Shown: positions 55,540 through 64,000 of the stretch, piece after piece
Layout of the letters: every line of letters begins with the position of its first letter
Numbering within the stretch: position 1 is the first letter of the stretch
NCBI GenBank assembly: GCA_017165825.1
Contig: CM029384.1
Span: 2,592,715 to 2,656,714, forward strand
DNA from: Hepsetus odoe
Lineage: Eukaryota; Chordata; Actinopteri; Characiformes; Hepsetidae
Reading direction: 5' to 3'
Length of the DNA stretch: 64,000 bases
Program-made: the position numbers and the translations under genes
Notes under the pieces: generated by a model
Seen by the model: the letters and a program-made list of their open reading frames with translations, nothing else
Database searches by the model: none
What the model was told of the DNA's origin: nothing

Positions 55540-55660
55540 GAGATCAAGGAGTCATGAAGAAAGGACCACCAGTTGGATCCAGGATGAGAGCAGTGCAGAG
55601 AGCAATGCTGCCCATTTCTACTGTGACTACTTTGACCTGGAGAACTACTGCAATACCTAA
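55540..55660 (+). pseudogene. Insulin-like exon 3: C-peptide end and A chain
   Basis: Possible acceptors end at 55484, 55504 and 55539 (TTCCCTCAG). The A-chain cysteine pattern CC-x3-C-x8-C is fully present if the one-base shift at 55611-55613 is ignored. The residues before EQCC do not match the usual G-I-V, so more changes have occurred there. A Lys-Lys (ATGAAGAAAGG, 55554-55564) may be the old C/A processing site. Confidence 0.7.
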
Positions 55661-55840
55661 AGCACCAAAACGTTTCTCACCCAGATGTGAGGATGATCTC
55701 CTTACTTGTGGGTTACAGGATTGAAGCCTGGAACTAAAAGTATAGAGGATTAAAGATGCCTGGATCAGTTCCACAGCAAAGAATATGATTAATAAACTTG
55801 TTATTAAACAGCATGCATAAAGTGTAATAAAACATAATAA
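55661..55840 (+). other. 3' untranslated region of the insulin-like gene
   Basis: AATAAA at 55791-55796, with further AATAAAA at about 55829 and 55837. An intact 3' end with introns retained shows this is not a processed retrocopy. Confidence 0.5.
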
Positions 55841-55911
55841 AAATGATCTGATTACTTTGTGTGTTTTCTTTACTTGTTGTTATTAAATGTATGTTTTTAT
55901 AGTCTAAAAGG

Positions 55912-56210
55912 TTGTTTAGGCACAGCAGGTAGGGCTATCCCTCACAGCGAGAAGGTCCTAGGTTCGATTCCCAGGCAGGATGGTCCGGGTCCTTTCTGTT
56001 CAATAGTGTGGACATGTTTCTCCCCATGTCTGTATTTGTGTTTTTAGAGCTCCACTTTCCTCCTACTGTCAGAAGACCTTCTTGTCAGGACATGCCTAGA
56101 TTGCCCCTTTGTGTTTGTCTATGTCTGTCCTGCAATGTACTCAAGACCTGTCCTGGGTGTTTCCTTGCATTTTTTCCTGTGAGAGATGGAACAAATCCTC
56201 TAGATATTTA
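55912..56210 (+). repeat. DANA/HE1-like tRNA-derived SINE
   Basis: CACAGCAGGTAGGGCTATCC, CTCACAGCGAGAAGGTCCTA, GGTTCGATTCCCAGGCAGG (B-box), then GTCCTTTCTGTTCAATAGTG: the classic layout of this fish SINE class. Confidence 0.65.
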
Positions 56211-56609
56211 GATTAAATTTAGATTTCTTTTTTCTGCGTTAAACACATTTGTAAAAACAAATTACATTCTGAAATACAGTTTGCATCAAATCTTGCTTGA
56301 ACACATTCACTTATTATACATGATGCTAAATGCAGCTAAATGTAGCAAATGTAAAGATGTAATGTTTTCTTCATAGTTTCCTTTCAATATAACAGGTTAA
56401 TAAGTCATTGACCATTTAGTGCTTATATGTTATTTGTAATTTCTGCATATGCTACTGTAACACGTCCTAATATCACATATATGTGAGGTAGTACTTACAA
56501 ATTTCTGCATTGCTGCGATTATAGTGCTGTCTATTGCTAGTTTTACATTACTTATATATAGTTATATATATAGTATATAAAACATTGTATGGAAACACAC
56601 ACACACACA

Positions 56610-56687
<78 letters not shown>

Positions 56688-56931
56688 TGCATATATTACA
56701 TGTATAGTTTTTACTTTGTGTATATTGTGTGTACGTTGTGTGTCTACACTGTGTTTTGGGGTGTATATTGTGATTCTGAAAAAAGGATTAAACGATAGGA
56801 CTTTTAGTCCGATTTTTTTTAAGAATTACAATTTTTTTAGGAGAAAGAATAAAAATAAAACAAAACAAAATATTCTTATTATTAAATATTAATAATAATT
56901 ATGATGATAATTAGCACCATTATTAAAATAT

Positions 56932-56932
<1 letters not shown>
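56211..56932. other. Intergenic, no gene seen
   Basis: AT-rich sequence with the compound microsatellite; no exon or promoter feature is recognisable. Confidence 0.5.
56585..56685. repeat. (CA)n-(TA)n-(GA)n compound microsatellite
   Basis: Successive CA, TA and GA runs in the space between the insulin-like gene and scaf1. Confidence 0.9.
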
Positions 56933-56964
<32 letters not shown>

Positions 56965-56985
56965 AATAATAATAATAATAATCCG
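56933..56985. repeat. (AAC)n / (AAT)n microsatellite
   Basis: About 10 AAC units followed by about 7 AAT units, ending 15 bases before the scaf1 promoter motif. Confidence 0.9.
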
Positions 56986-56999
56986 AGTCCGGCCAAAAA

Positions 57000-57060
57000 A
57001 ACTACATTTCCCATCATCCCCCGCCGGCTGGTTTACAGTGAGAAAAACAAAATGGCGGAT
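57000..57060 (+). promoter_or_regulatory. scaf1 core promoter: ZNF143-like and YY1-like sites
   Basis: AACTACATTTCCCATCATCC (57000-57019) matches the ZNF143/Staf promoter motif. AAAATGGCGGAT (about 57048-57059) matches the YY1 initiator-type site. Both are typical of TATA-less housekeeping promoters, and a donor (CTGAAG then GTGAGTG) follows at 57203. This places the first, probably untranslated, scaf1 exon at about 57020-57203. Confidence 0.55.
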
Positions 57061-57906
57061 TAGGATGGGATGGGCCTCTTATTGTGTTCTTTACAGAAAA
57101 CCACAAATGTCGTCGTTTGGAGGTCACTGAAGCAGTGTTTTAAAAGCTTTAAAGAGTTACGACTTGTTATTTCTCTGTGTCGGCTCGCCCGTGTCCGCTG
57201 AAGGTGAGTGGTGTCCCTGCTCGGAGGATCTTTAGCTCAGTGTTACACACCGGAGTCGGGCAGCAAAAGGCAGCGCGGCGCTTCTGATTAAAGCGCACAA
57301 GTCTGGTGTTTTCTTTCAGGAGGCGGGAGGGGGGGGGGGACTTAAAAGTGATTTCTATCAAAGCACGGTGCTGCTGTATCCGCAGTGGTGTTTATTGGGA
57401 TGATTTAAAACCGCACAGCTTGCTGCCATGTCTGTGTGTGGCTAGGCTAACTCGCACAGGCAGAAGTTCCTAACAGGCGGAACAGCTGGACTGCTCTCTG
57501 GCTCACATCTGGAGGAGATTCTGCCTCTTACTGAATGAGATGCCCTGATGTCCAGCTTTTTAGGAGAAAACTGAGTCTCATGCGGCGGCCTGGGCACCAT
57601 CTGATGTCCAGGCATATGCTTTTTCCGAAATCAAGTCCAGTGATGATGTTTAGGTCTTGAAACGAGACTCAAAAGACCCTTTTCCAGGTCGAGAATATCA
57701 GTTGATCATCCTGCTGGAGAGAGTATTAGATGATAGTTTGGATGTTTAGGCTTCTAAGCTTAATTGATGTAAACTGATCACTGTTTTTGTTTACATCTGA
57801 TTCTTGGTGGAACCTGAATGCACCTGCAGTAATGTGGTTTCGTTAACTTGTGTTAATTTTTGGGGACATTCACACTGGTTGACTTGTCTGTTGTGTCCCA
57901 TCACAG

Positions 57907-60900
57907 CCTGAGCAACGTTCAGATGAAGTGGAAGAAGAAGAGGAGGAGTCCGAGCCTGCCAGAAGGACGACTGGCCTAAGGTGTTACCAAGGAAACCGAG
58001 AGACCACAGATGATGAGCCCAGCGAGCTGGTAAATGTAAAATGGCCAAAGCATCAATCTGTCAAAGCAAGTGTGATGTACTTGTTCCTCCTGCTTAATCT
58101 GCACCATCTGTCTGTAATGGCCCACAATGGAAGCGTGGCCCGAGTTGACCCCCCGGTGCATTTCGTGTGTGGTTGTTTTTGTGCTTGTGTAGGAGGCATC
58201 TGCTGCTACTTCCTTCAACACTACATTCCTTATGCCTCATCAGTGCACTGGATATCGTTTTGCCGACAGGTAGGTGTACTGGAGTTGGAAGCATTTATAT
58301 TCAGTGAGTAATATGTAGACTTTGTAGTCTTGTTTGTTATTTTTTTATTAGCTTTGTTAATAAAAGCTTTATCTTACTCCAAACAGCAAATTTCTGGTTT
58401 ATTGAAGGCTGACGAGTTAGCAGCTATGTATGTGTAAGATTACCGATCTAGTGCTGTTGTTTTTATGAAGTGACATTGATGTGGAGCTTACAGCAGAGGT
58501 GAGAGTGGAAGAGGCTTCATCGCTGGATTTGTTGGGGCCTACAGTCCCTGATTTCAGATTTAAGAAGACAGGTGAGCGCATGTGTCCTCTTATTTTTGTG
58601 TATATTACACTGTGTGCACAATCATTTGGCGAGTGAGTATTCTGAGGATTCATTTTAATCTGGAAGATTAACCAGCCACTAGGGATGCACAAGCCAGTGT
58701 ATTTCTACGTGAGGAAGGGCATCCGGTGTAAAACTTTTGCCAAATAAATATGCGGACAGACTTCCATACCTGATCAGTGCCAGGCCACTGTGCTTTCATC
58801 TTTAAGGCCTTTACTGGTGAACTATGCAGCGTAGAACTCCCATGCATGCGATGGAAAATCATCCTGAAGAAAATTTTATTTATTTATTTATTTATTTTTT
58901 GACTTCTCAGAGTCAGTCCTCTCTCTTTTTTGGATCATTTTGCCTGAGGAGGAAAATAATCTGCCTAAATTCTGCACACCTTGATAAAGGGGGTGTTGAT
59001 CTCCTTAAGAATCACCCTCGCTCATTACACAAATACACATCACCTGATCTGCAAGTTTATACTACTTGGAGATGGTCAAAATACTCACTTGCCTAATAAT
59101 TGTGAACACAGTGCGGTGTATGTTCAGGGGTGTGTGTGTGCATGCAAAAATAAAATGTTTTAATTTTGTCTTATATTATTATTCAAATGATTCAGAAATT
59201 CCTTTGAATGACATTTTCTTTTTCTTTTCTAGGCTGTGCATTTGATAGACAAATACTTCCCTCTGCAGCTCCCAGACCAGAGAAGGACGTTAGAGACCGC
59301 CTTTCTCCCCCTGTCCTTTTCCCCTCGCGGACTGCAGCACAAATGCCCAGGCCATCTTCCCTCTGTACCTCTCAGAGGGAAACTGAGACTCCCAAAAGTC
59401 CTCTTCCTTCTTCTCCTTCCACATCCCCCTCATCCCCCTCTTCTGCACCCTCTTCCCCCTCCTCCTCTCACTCCTCATGCTCTCCTAGAGGTAGAGGAAC
59501 GGGCTATCATGACGATGATGACGATGGCCATGCTGGAAACACTATGCTCAGCAAAACGGGAGATGGAGTATCATCGACTTCTACATCTTTGGCTCCATCT
59601 TCACTCGCTGTGCCTCCTGCTTCTTTGAATCCATTGCATTGTATATCCCCCAACCTGCATGAAGACGACCACAGAGAGGACACAGAGTTAGAAATCTATG
59701 ACCCCTTTCACCCCACGGATGGGGAAGGAGAACAAGGCCTATGTCAGGATGAGGAGGAAGAAGAAGAGGGAGATAAGTATGACCCCTTTGAACCCACTGG
59801 CTCGCCAGCCTCTGAGAAGGAGGAGGAGAGGGAGATGGAAATGGAAGAAGAGGGTAGTACAGTGAGTAGCATAACTTGTGAAGTGAAGGCTGGTACAGAA
59901 GTGGAACTAGATGCACTTGAAGAGGCAGCGGGACCACCTCCTGACTCAACAGAGACCCTAGTTCCGTCTGCGGAGGATAAGGATGCACACACACTGTTGA
60001 ACAGCATCAAACCCATAAGGGAGCGAGGAAAATGTATGAGACAGAAGAGGCAGGATGACTCTGAGCATGACTCTGAGATAGAAGAAGGTGAGATAGTGGG
60101 TGCTGGTGAGAGAGGGAGAGAAAGGGAAATAGAACGAAGACGAGAGGTACAGATTCCAGCTTCTGGAAGTCCTTCTTTTCTTCAGGGGGGAGGGCTCAAA
60201 ACTGAAAGGATCTTGCGGGTTTTGGACGGTGAAGGTTTTGTGTCTGTCCGTGCTGAGGCAGAATGGGACATTGAGCCAGCACCCCCAGTAGGCATGAGAG
60301 ACTTGAGGAGGAAACTTACCAGCAGGAGAAAAGAAAGGTTCCGATCCTGCCCATCTTCTGCCTCTGTATCACCCCCTCCATCTGCTGTGCCTCATCCCCC
60401 TTCCTCTCCTGTTTCTCACTCTCAGTCTACAGAGAAAGCAAGGAGTTGCAAATCATCAAAGAGCTCCAAGGAGAGGGACCGTCGCAAGAGGAAAGAAGGA
60501 AAAGGCGAAGACAAGGAAAAGCGGAAAAAGAGGAAAGGAGGAAAAGGGGAATCTGGTGGAGAGAGCAAAGAGAGGGATCATGAGAGAAGAAGTAGAAGAG
60601 TTGATAAAGATAAAGACAAGGACAAGGACAAGGACAAGGACAGGAGTAGGAGGAGCAGAAGCAGGAGTGACAGTGGCAAGAGGAAAAGCAGACATCACAG
60701 CCCACTAGAGCCTTCCTCTCGCTCTCACTCCCAAAATGCCTCACGGCATGCACGCAGCCGCAGGTCCAGGTCCAGCACTTCAGAAGGTCGCCACAGAGTT
60801 CGGGAGCGGGGCAGAGACCGGGATAAAGAGAGAGAGAAGGAGAGAGATAGAGATAGAGACAGAGACCGGGAAAGGGACAGATACAGAGACAGGAAAAGAG

Positions 60901-63331
60901 ATGACAGGGAGAGAGAAAGAGACTCCCGGAGAAAAGAAGGAAGGAAGAGAGATTGTGATGAAGAAAGCAGAAGGTCAGTTAGCCAAGAGAGGGGTAATGC
61001 CAAAAGGAGAAGAGAAAGCAGTGAGAGGAGAGACAGGGAAAAGGAAAGGGAGCGGGACAGGAGAAGAGATGGCAGACCAGTCGTACCTCCGTCTATTCAG
61101 GATCTAAATGGGTCGGATCTGTTTGCCATTAAACGCACCATCACTGTTACCTCTACAACCACATCCACAGTTCCCAGCTCTCCTGCACGGGGGCAGGAAC
61201 GCCATCGGAGTCCTGGGCAAAGCTCAGACAAACCCCGCAAGCGCAAGCGGAAACGAAAGAGACGCTCTGATGATGAAAGAGCAGAAGAGGAGAACAGGAG
61301 CAGGTCTCGTCCCTCTTCGCTAACCCCTCCTCTCTATAGCTATGAATCCGAACGCCTCTCAGAACGGCCAGAGCCGGACATACTATCTCTGGATGGAGAG
61401 GCACTTGACTCTGATTACCCTTCGCTGGAAGATTCTCCTCTGCTCCCTCCTCCTCCACCGGAACCTCCTCTCCCAAGTCCGAAACCCAAATCCACAATAC
61501 CCAAAAGCAGCAGACGCCATGAGAAGAAGAAATCGAGGTCTGGCAAAAAAACAGGCCAGTCTGAGTCCTCAACCTCCTCTTCCTCTCACAGACCCAAAAC
61601 GAAGAGCAAAAACCTCTTGCCGTCATTGTCCCCACCTCTGTCCGCTTCCTCTGGCAATACTGCTTCCCTTCCACTCACAGCCTCTTCATCTATTGGCAAA
61701 AGACGCAAGGCAGGGAAAGAGAAAGGTGGCAAGAAGGAGTCGGGGCGCTCTGGTAGATCCAAAAAGCTGGGTGGCGGTAGCAGGAAGGCTAAGCTGCAGT
61801 CTAAAGTGTCTGTGTTGGTGCGAGAGGGTGTTAGCAGCACTACGGGGAACACTGGCAAACTAGGAATGGATCTACTGGGATCTAGTGGGGTTGGTGGGGC
61901 TGCAGGACCCTCAGTGGTGGGTGGATCTATAGCTGTGGTGTTCCGTCGTGACAACGAGAGTCGATCGCCATTCCTGAAGCCTTGCTCAGAGCCACTGTCC
62001 ATCCCTTGCAGAGCCAAAGATCTTAGCAAGACTAGCAAACAACGCAATACCCTCGCACCACTTTCTGCAGCCAGCTCAGCAGGACTAAAGTCAAAGAAAG
62101 CTAAGCCAAGCTCTACTACATCCACGTCATCATCTGCCTCATCTCCCACCTCTTCTTCAGCAGCCAAGCGTAGACGGAGGCCAGGGAAGAAGCCCCGGGA
62201 AAAGGGGCTAGCGGTGGACGGGCCTGATGCTAAAGTTGCCAACAGTAGCACTTTGGGTTCTACTTGGGCTGGAGCTTCAGCAGAAATTCAGCTTTCGGGT
62301 GGAGCTGGTCCTAAACCATCCAGTCCTCCTTCGGCTCTTCCTGGCCCTACACCTTCATCGTCATCCTCGTCTTCATCTTCTTCCTCGTCCACCAGTGTGC
62401 TTCCTCCGTCGTCCTCACCCCCTCACACTCCCCCACTGTCTTTGCCACCTTCTCGAGACATAAGGGAATCATCGCCAGACTCTCAGACAGTAGACAGCAG
62501 TTGCAAGACACCAGAACCTTCGTTCCTTTTGGAAGAGTGCCCGGCTCAGCCTCAGTTATCGCTCCTGGCACCTTCAAAGTCTCCCTCTAGTCCTCCTCAG
62601 ACTAGAGGGGATGCTATTTCCCAGTCTGCCTCCAAGTCCCTCCCATCAGATGACCAGAAAGCGTCGCCTCCATGCTCCACATCATCTGCCTTGGCAGCTG
62701 CTTCCCTCTCTCATTCCATTCCTCCTCCAGCAGCAGACCCTTCCTCATCCTCCTCATCTTCTGTGTCTTCGTCATCTGTCAGTAAGCCCCCACCACCACC
62801 TCCCCCACCCCCTGCAGCCCCACCTTTGCCCTGGAGCCTGCAGGCAGGGGTAGATTGCACCGCTGGAGGCGTTTTAGCATGTGAGCTTTTTTACTTCTTA
62901 TATCGAACCTTGTGCCCTTCATAAGATCAATTAGAGTATAATTCTCAAATCTGCACAGGGTTTGAAAAAGCCAGTGGCCAATAAGTCAATGAAATGTCCT
63001 TAAAAATTTTCCAACCTTTGGCATAATTAAATGTTGAAGATATTTGATTCACAGAGATGATGTTAGAAGTTAAATGTCTGAAGTGCTTAATGACTCCTAC
63101 AAGTTCTGTCACAGATGATTAAGTGACAGTTATGAATATACGTCCTGATGCCTGAAACTCTGTTTTACAGCAGTTTGAGATAAATAATAATAACAATAAT
63201 AATAATAAAAAATAAAAAAACCGTCACAGCATCATGCAGGTTGTTGTGAGGGGGAAAAGAAGAGAAAATAACAATTTCAGACTTAATATTACTTCTTAAA
63301 ACTCTGGAAGGTGACTTATTTGGAATACTGG

Positions 63332-63386
<55 letters not shown>

Positions 63387-64000
63387 ATTGACCTCCGCCT
63401 TCTATCCCCATCATTTCACATCAAGCCACTTTGTATGACTATTCAACATGATTAAATTATTCAGAAACTTGAAAATGTGGGGTTGCATCCAAATCCCATG
63501 GAAATCACTGCATCAAAACTTAACACAACAAAATCTCTCTTGCAGTAACCGCTCTCCTGTTTAAGATGGAAGAGGCCAATATTGCCAGCCGAGCTAAAGC
63601 ACAGGAGTTCATTCAGGCCACAAGTCAGGTGAGACCTGTGTAGTTTCCAAATGTAGTTTTTCTGCTGCTTTTTTTTTTCTCCCCACTGTTTTGGTTTATG
63701 TGGTTGATTCATTAAACCTTTTTTGCTTTAAACCAGATTTTGTCTCAGGCAAACCAGAATCAGTCGCAGACACATCCCACATCTTCGGCCTCATCATCGT
63801 CATCTACTCAAGTCCCGCCTCCTCCATCACATGCCCCACCCCCAGGTCCAACTCCAGCGCAGTTTATTCTTCACGGATCTCTTCCATTGGTCGGCTGCAC
63901 TAAAACCCCCCCTTCTCATTTACACCCTGGACTTTCTCTGGGTGGTGGGTGTGCTCAGACTCCACCTCCTCCATTGCCCACTGGGCTTTCTGTGACAACA
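57907..64000 (+). CDS. scaf1: SR-related CTD-associated factor 1 (SCAF1), 3' end beyond window
   Basis: Nuclear RS-rich protein that binds the RNA polymerase II C-terminal domain and links transcription to pre-mRNA processing. Coding exons in phase: 57907-58029, 58193-58269, 58471-58571, 59233-62880, 63546-63628, 63737-past 64000. Family blocks in order: VELTAEVRV, EIYDPFHPTD, YDPFEPTGS, DSEIEEGEIV, DLRRKLTSRRKERFRS, an RS/ER-rich stretch, VPPSIQDLNGSDLFAIKRTI, KLQSKVSVLVREGVSSTT, ESRSPFLKP, DSQTVDSSCKTPE, LPWSLQAGVDCT and LLFKMEEANIASRAKAQEFI. The C-terminal CTD-binding region is not included. No ATG is in frame in the first two exons; the first in-frame ATG is in the exon at 58193. The true start is unresolved. 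Follows human gene order (PRRG2, PRR12, RRAS, SCAF1). Confidence 0.9.
58640..58780 (+). repeat. Fragment of the LINE-associated repeat
   Basis: GGGATGCACAAGCCAGTGTA and GGAAGGGCATCCGGTGTAAA recur (diverged) at 26325-26415, inside the LINE remnant of prr12 intron 8. Located in scaf1 intron 4. Confidence 0.5.
59233..62880 (+). CDS. scaf1: scaf1 main exon: acidic, RS/ER and Ser/Pro-rich
   Basis: A 3,648-base exon without frame interruption. It begins GCAFDRQILPSAAPRPEKD. An acidic and Ser/Pro-rich part is followed by SRRVDKDKDKDKDKDKDRSR and an ER/DR dipeptide region (about 60600-61080). Then come the conserved SIQDLNGSDLFAIKRTI and Ser/Pro tracts, ending GVDCTAGGVLA. The donor after 62880 leaves phase 1, so the next exon restores Leu as in the mammalian ALTALLFK. 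The DK repeat is coded by a GACAAG hexamer repeated from about 60604. Confidence 0.92.
63338..63379. repeat. Poly(T) tract
   Basis: About 42 consecutive T residues in scaf1 intron 5; probably the poly(A) tail of an inverted retroelement or a simple homopolymer. Confidence 0.9.

Larger units (their letters stand above)
52885..55660 (+). pseudogene. Insulin-family gene (second insulin?), frame-disrupted
   Basis: Preproinsulin-type hormone gene. Exon 2 (52885 to 53051 or 53067): ATG at 52886 opens a signal peptide (MRRNHCL). The leucine-rich continuation LLLLGFCAASLLPPC and the B chain are in another frame, a one-base difference within 52903-52909. The B chain reads RRLCGIQLVEALLFVCGEKG then LFYQPGRR, with both B-chain cysteines at insulin spacing. 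Exon 3 ends CDYFDLENYCNT then TAA (55658), the insulin A-chain end. The preceding EQCC (55600-55611) is one base out of frame because of an extra C in 55611-55613. TGA at 55585 lies upstream in the EQCC frame. Termination right after the A chain excludes IGF. A poly(A) signal lies at 55791. At least two frame lesions suggest a pseudogene, though sequence error is possible. Confidence 0.75.

Noticed and set aside
52885..55660. IGF or relaxin identity for the insulin-like gene
   Set aside because: The A chain stops two residues after the last cysteine, so there is no IGF D/E domain. LENYCN and LVEALxFVCGE are insulin-type, and the relaxin receptor-binding RxxxRxxI/V motif is absent from the B chain.
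57048..57062. ATGGCGGATTAG as scaf1 start
   Set aside because: The frame ends after three codons; the sequence is better explained as a YY1-type promoter element.

Overview
This is nuclear DNA from a vertebrate, almost certainly a ray-finned (teleost) fish. Genes are split by GT-AG introns. Microsatellites such as (GT)n, (CT)n, (AT)n and (TATC)n are very dense. Intergenic and intronic DNA carries Tc1/mariner remnants, tRNA-derived SINEs and LINE 3' ends of the kinds common in fish genomes. There are no bacterial operons, tRNA/rRNA genes, CRISPR arrays or viral genes that I can support.

Layout, left to right. (1) 1-6.2 kb: a vitamin-K-type Gla transmembrane protein of the PRRG family, best read as prrg2, on the + strand with all six coding exons. 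(2) 6.2-38.2 kb: prr12, + strand, 16 coding exons whose lengths sum to 8,355 bases (2,784 codons plus stop) with every splice phase consistent. It has a GC-rich, CCAAT-box-rich promoter and a 7.25 kb first intron. (3) 40.1-51.2 kb: a ric8 (synembryn, G-alpha chaperone/GEF) gene on the - strand, convergent with prr12. Its exons join in frame, but one exon holds an in-frame TAG where the family usually has a glutamine. (4) 52.4-55.8 kb: a previously hidden insulin-family gene on the + strand, head to head with ric8. It has a recognisable B chain and A chain, but the reading frame is interrupted. Its second intron is filled by about 1.7 kb of a degenerate 10-bp tandem repeat, TTTTCTCTAG. (5) 57.0 kb to the right edge: scaf1 (SR-related CTD-associated factor), + strand, running off the window.

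In human, PRRG2, PRR12, RRAS and SCAF1 are neighbours on 19q13.33 (family/synteny knowledge). Here the space between prr12 and scaf1 is occupied by ric8 and the insulin-like gene. The flanking genes have long coding exons (4.6 kb in prr12, 3.6 kb in scaf1) without a single frameshift, so base accuracy looks good. That makes the lesions in ric8 and especially in the insulin-like gene more likely to be real than assembly error. The most interesting hypothesis is a block of decaying duplicated genes, including a second insulin, held between two intact chromatin/splicing-factor genes.
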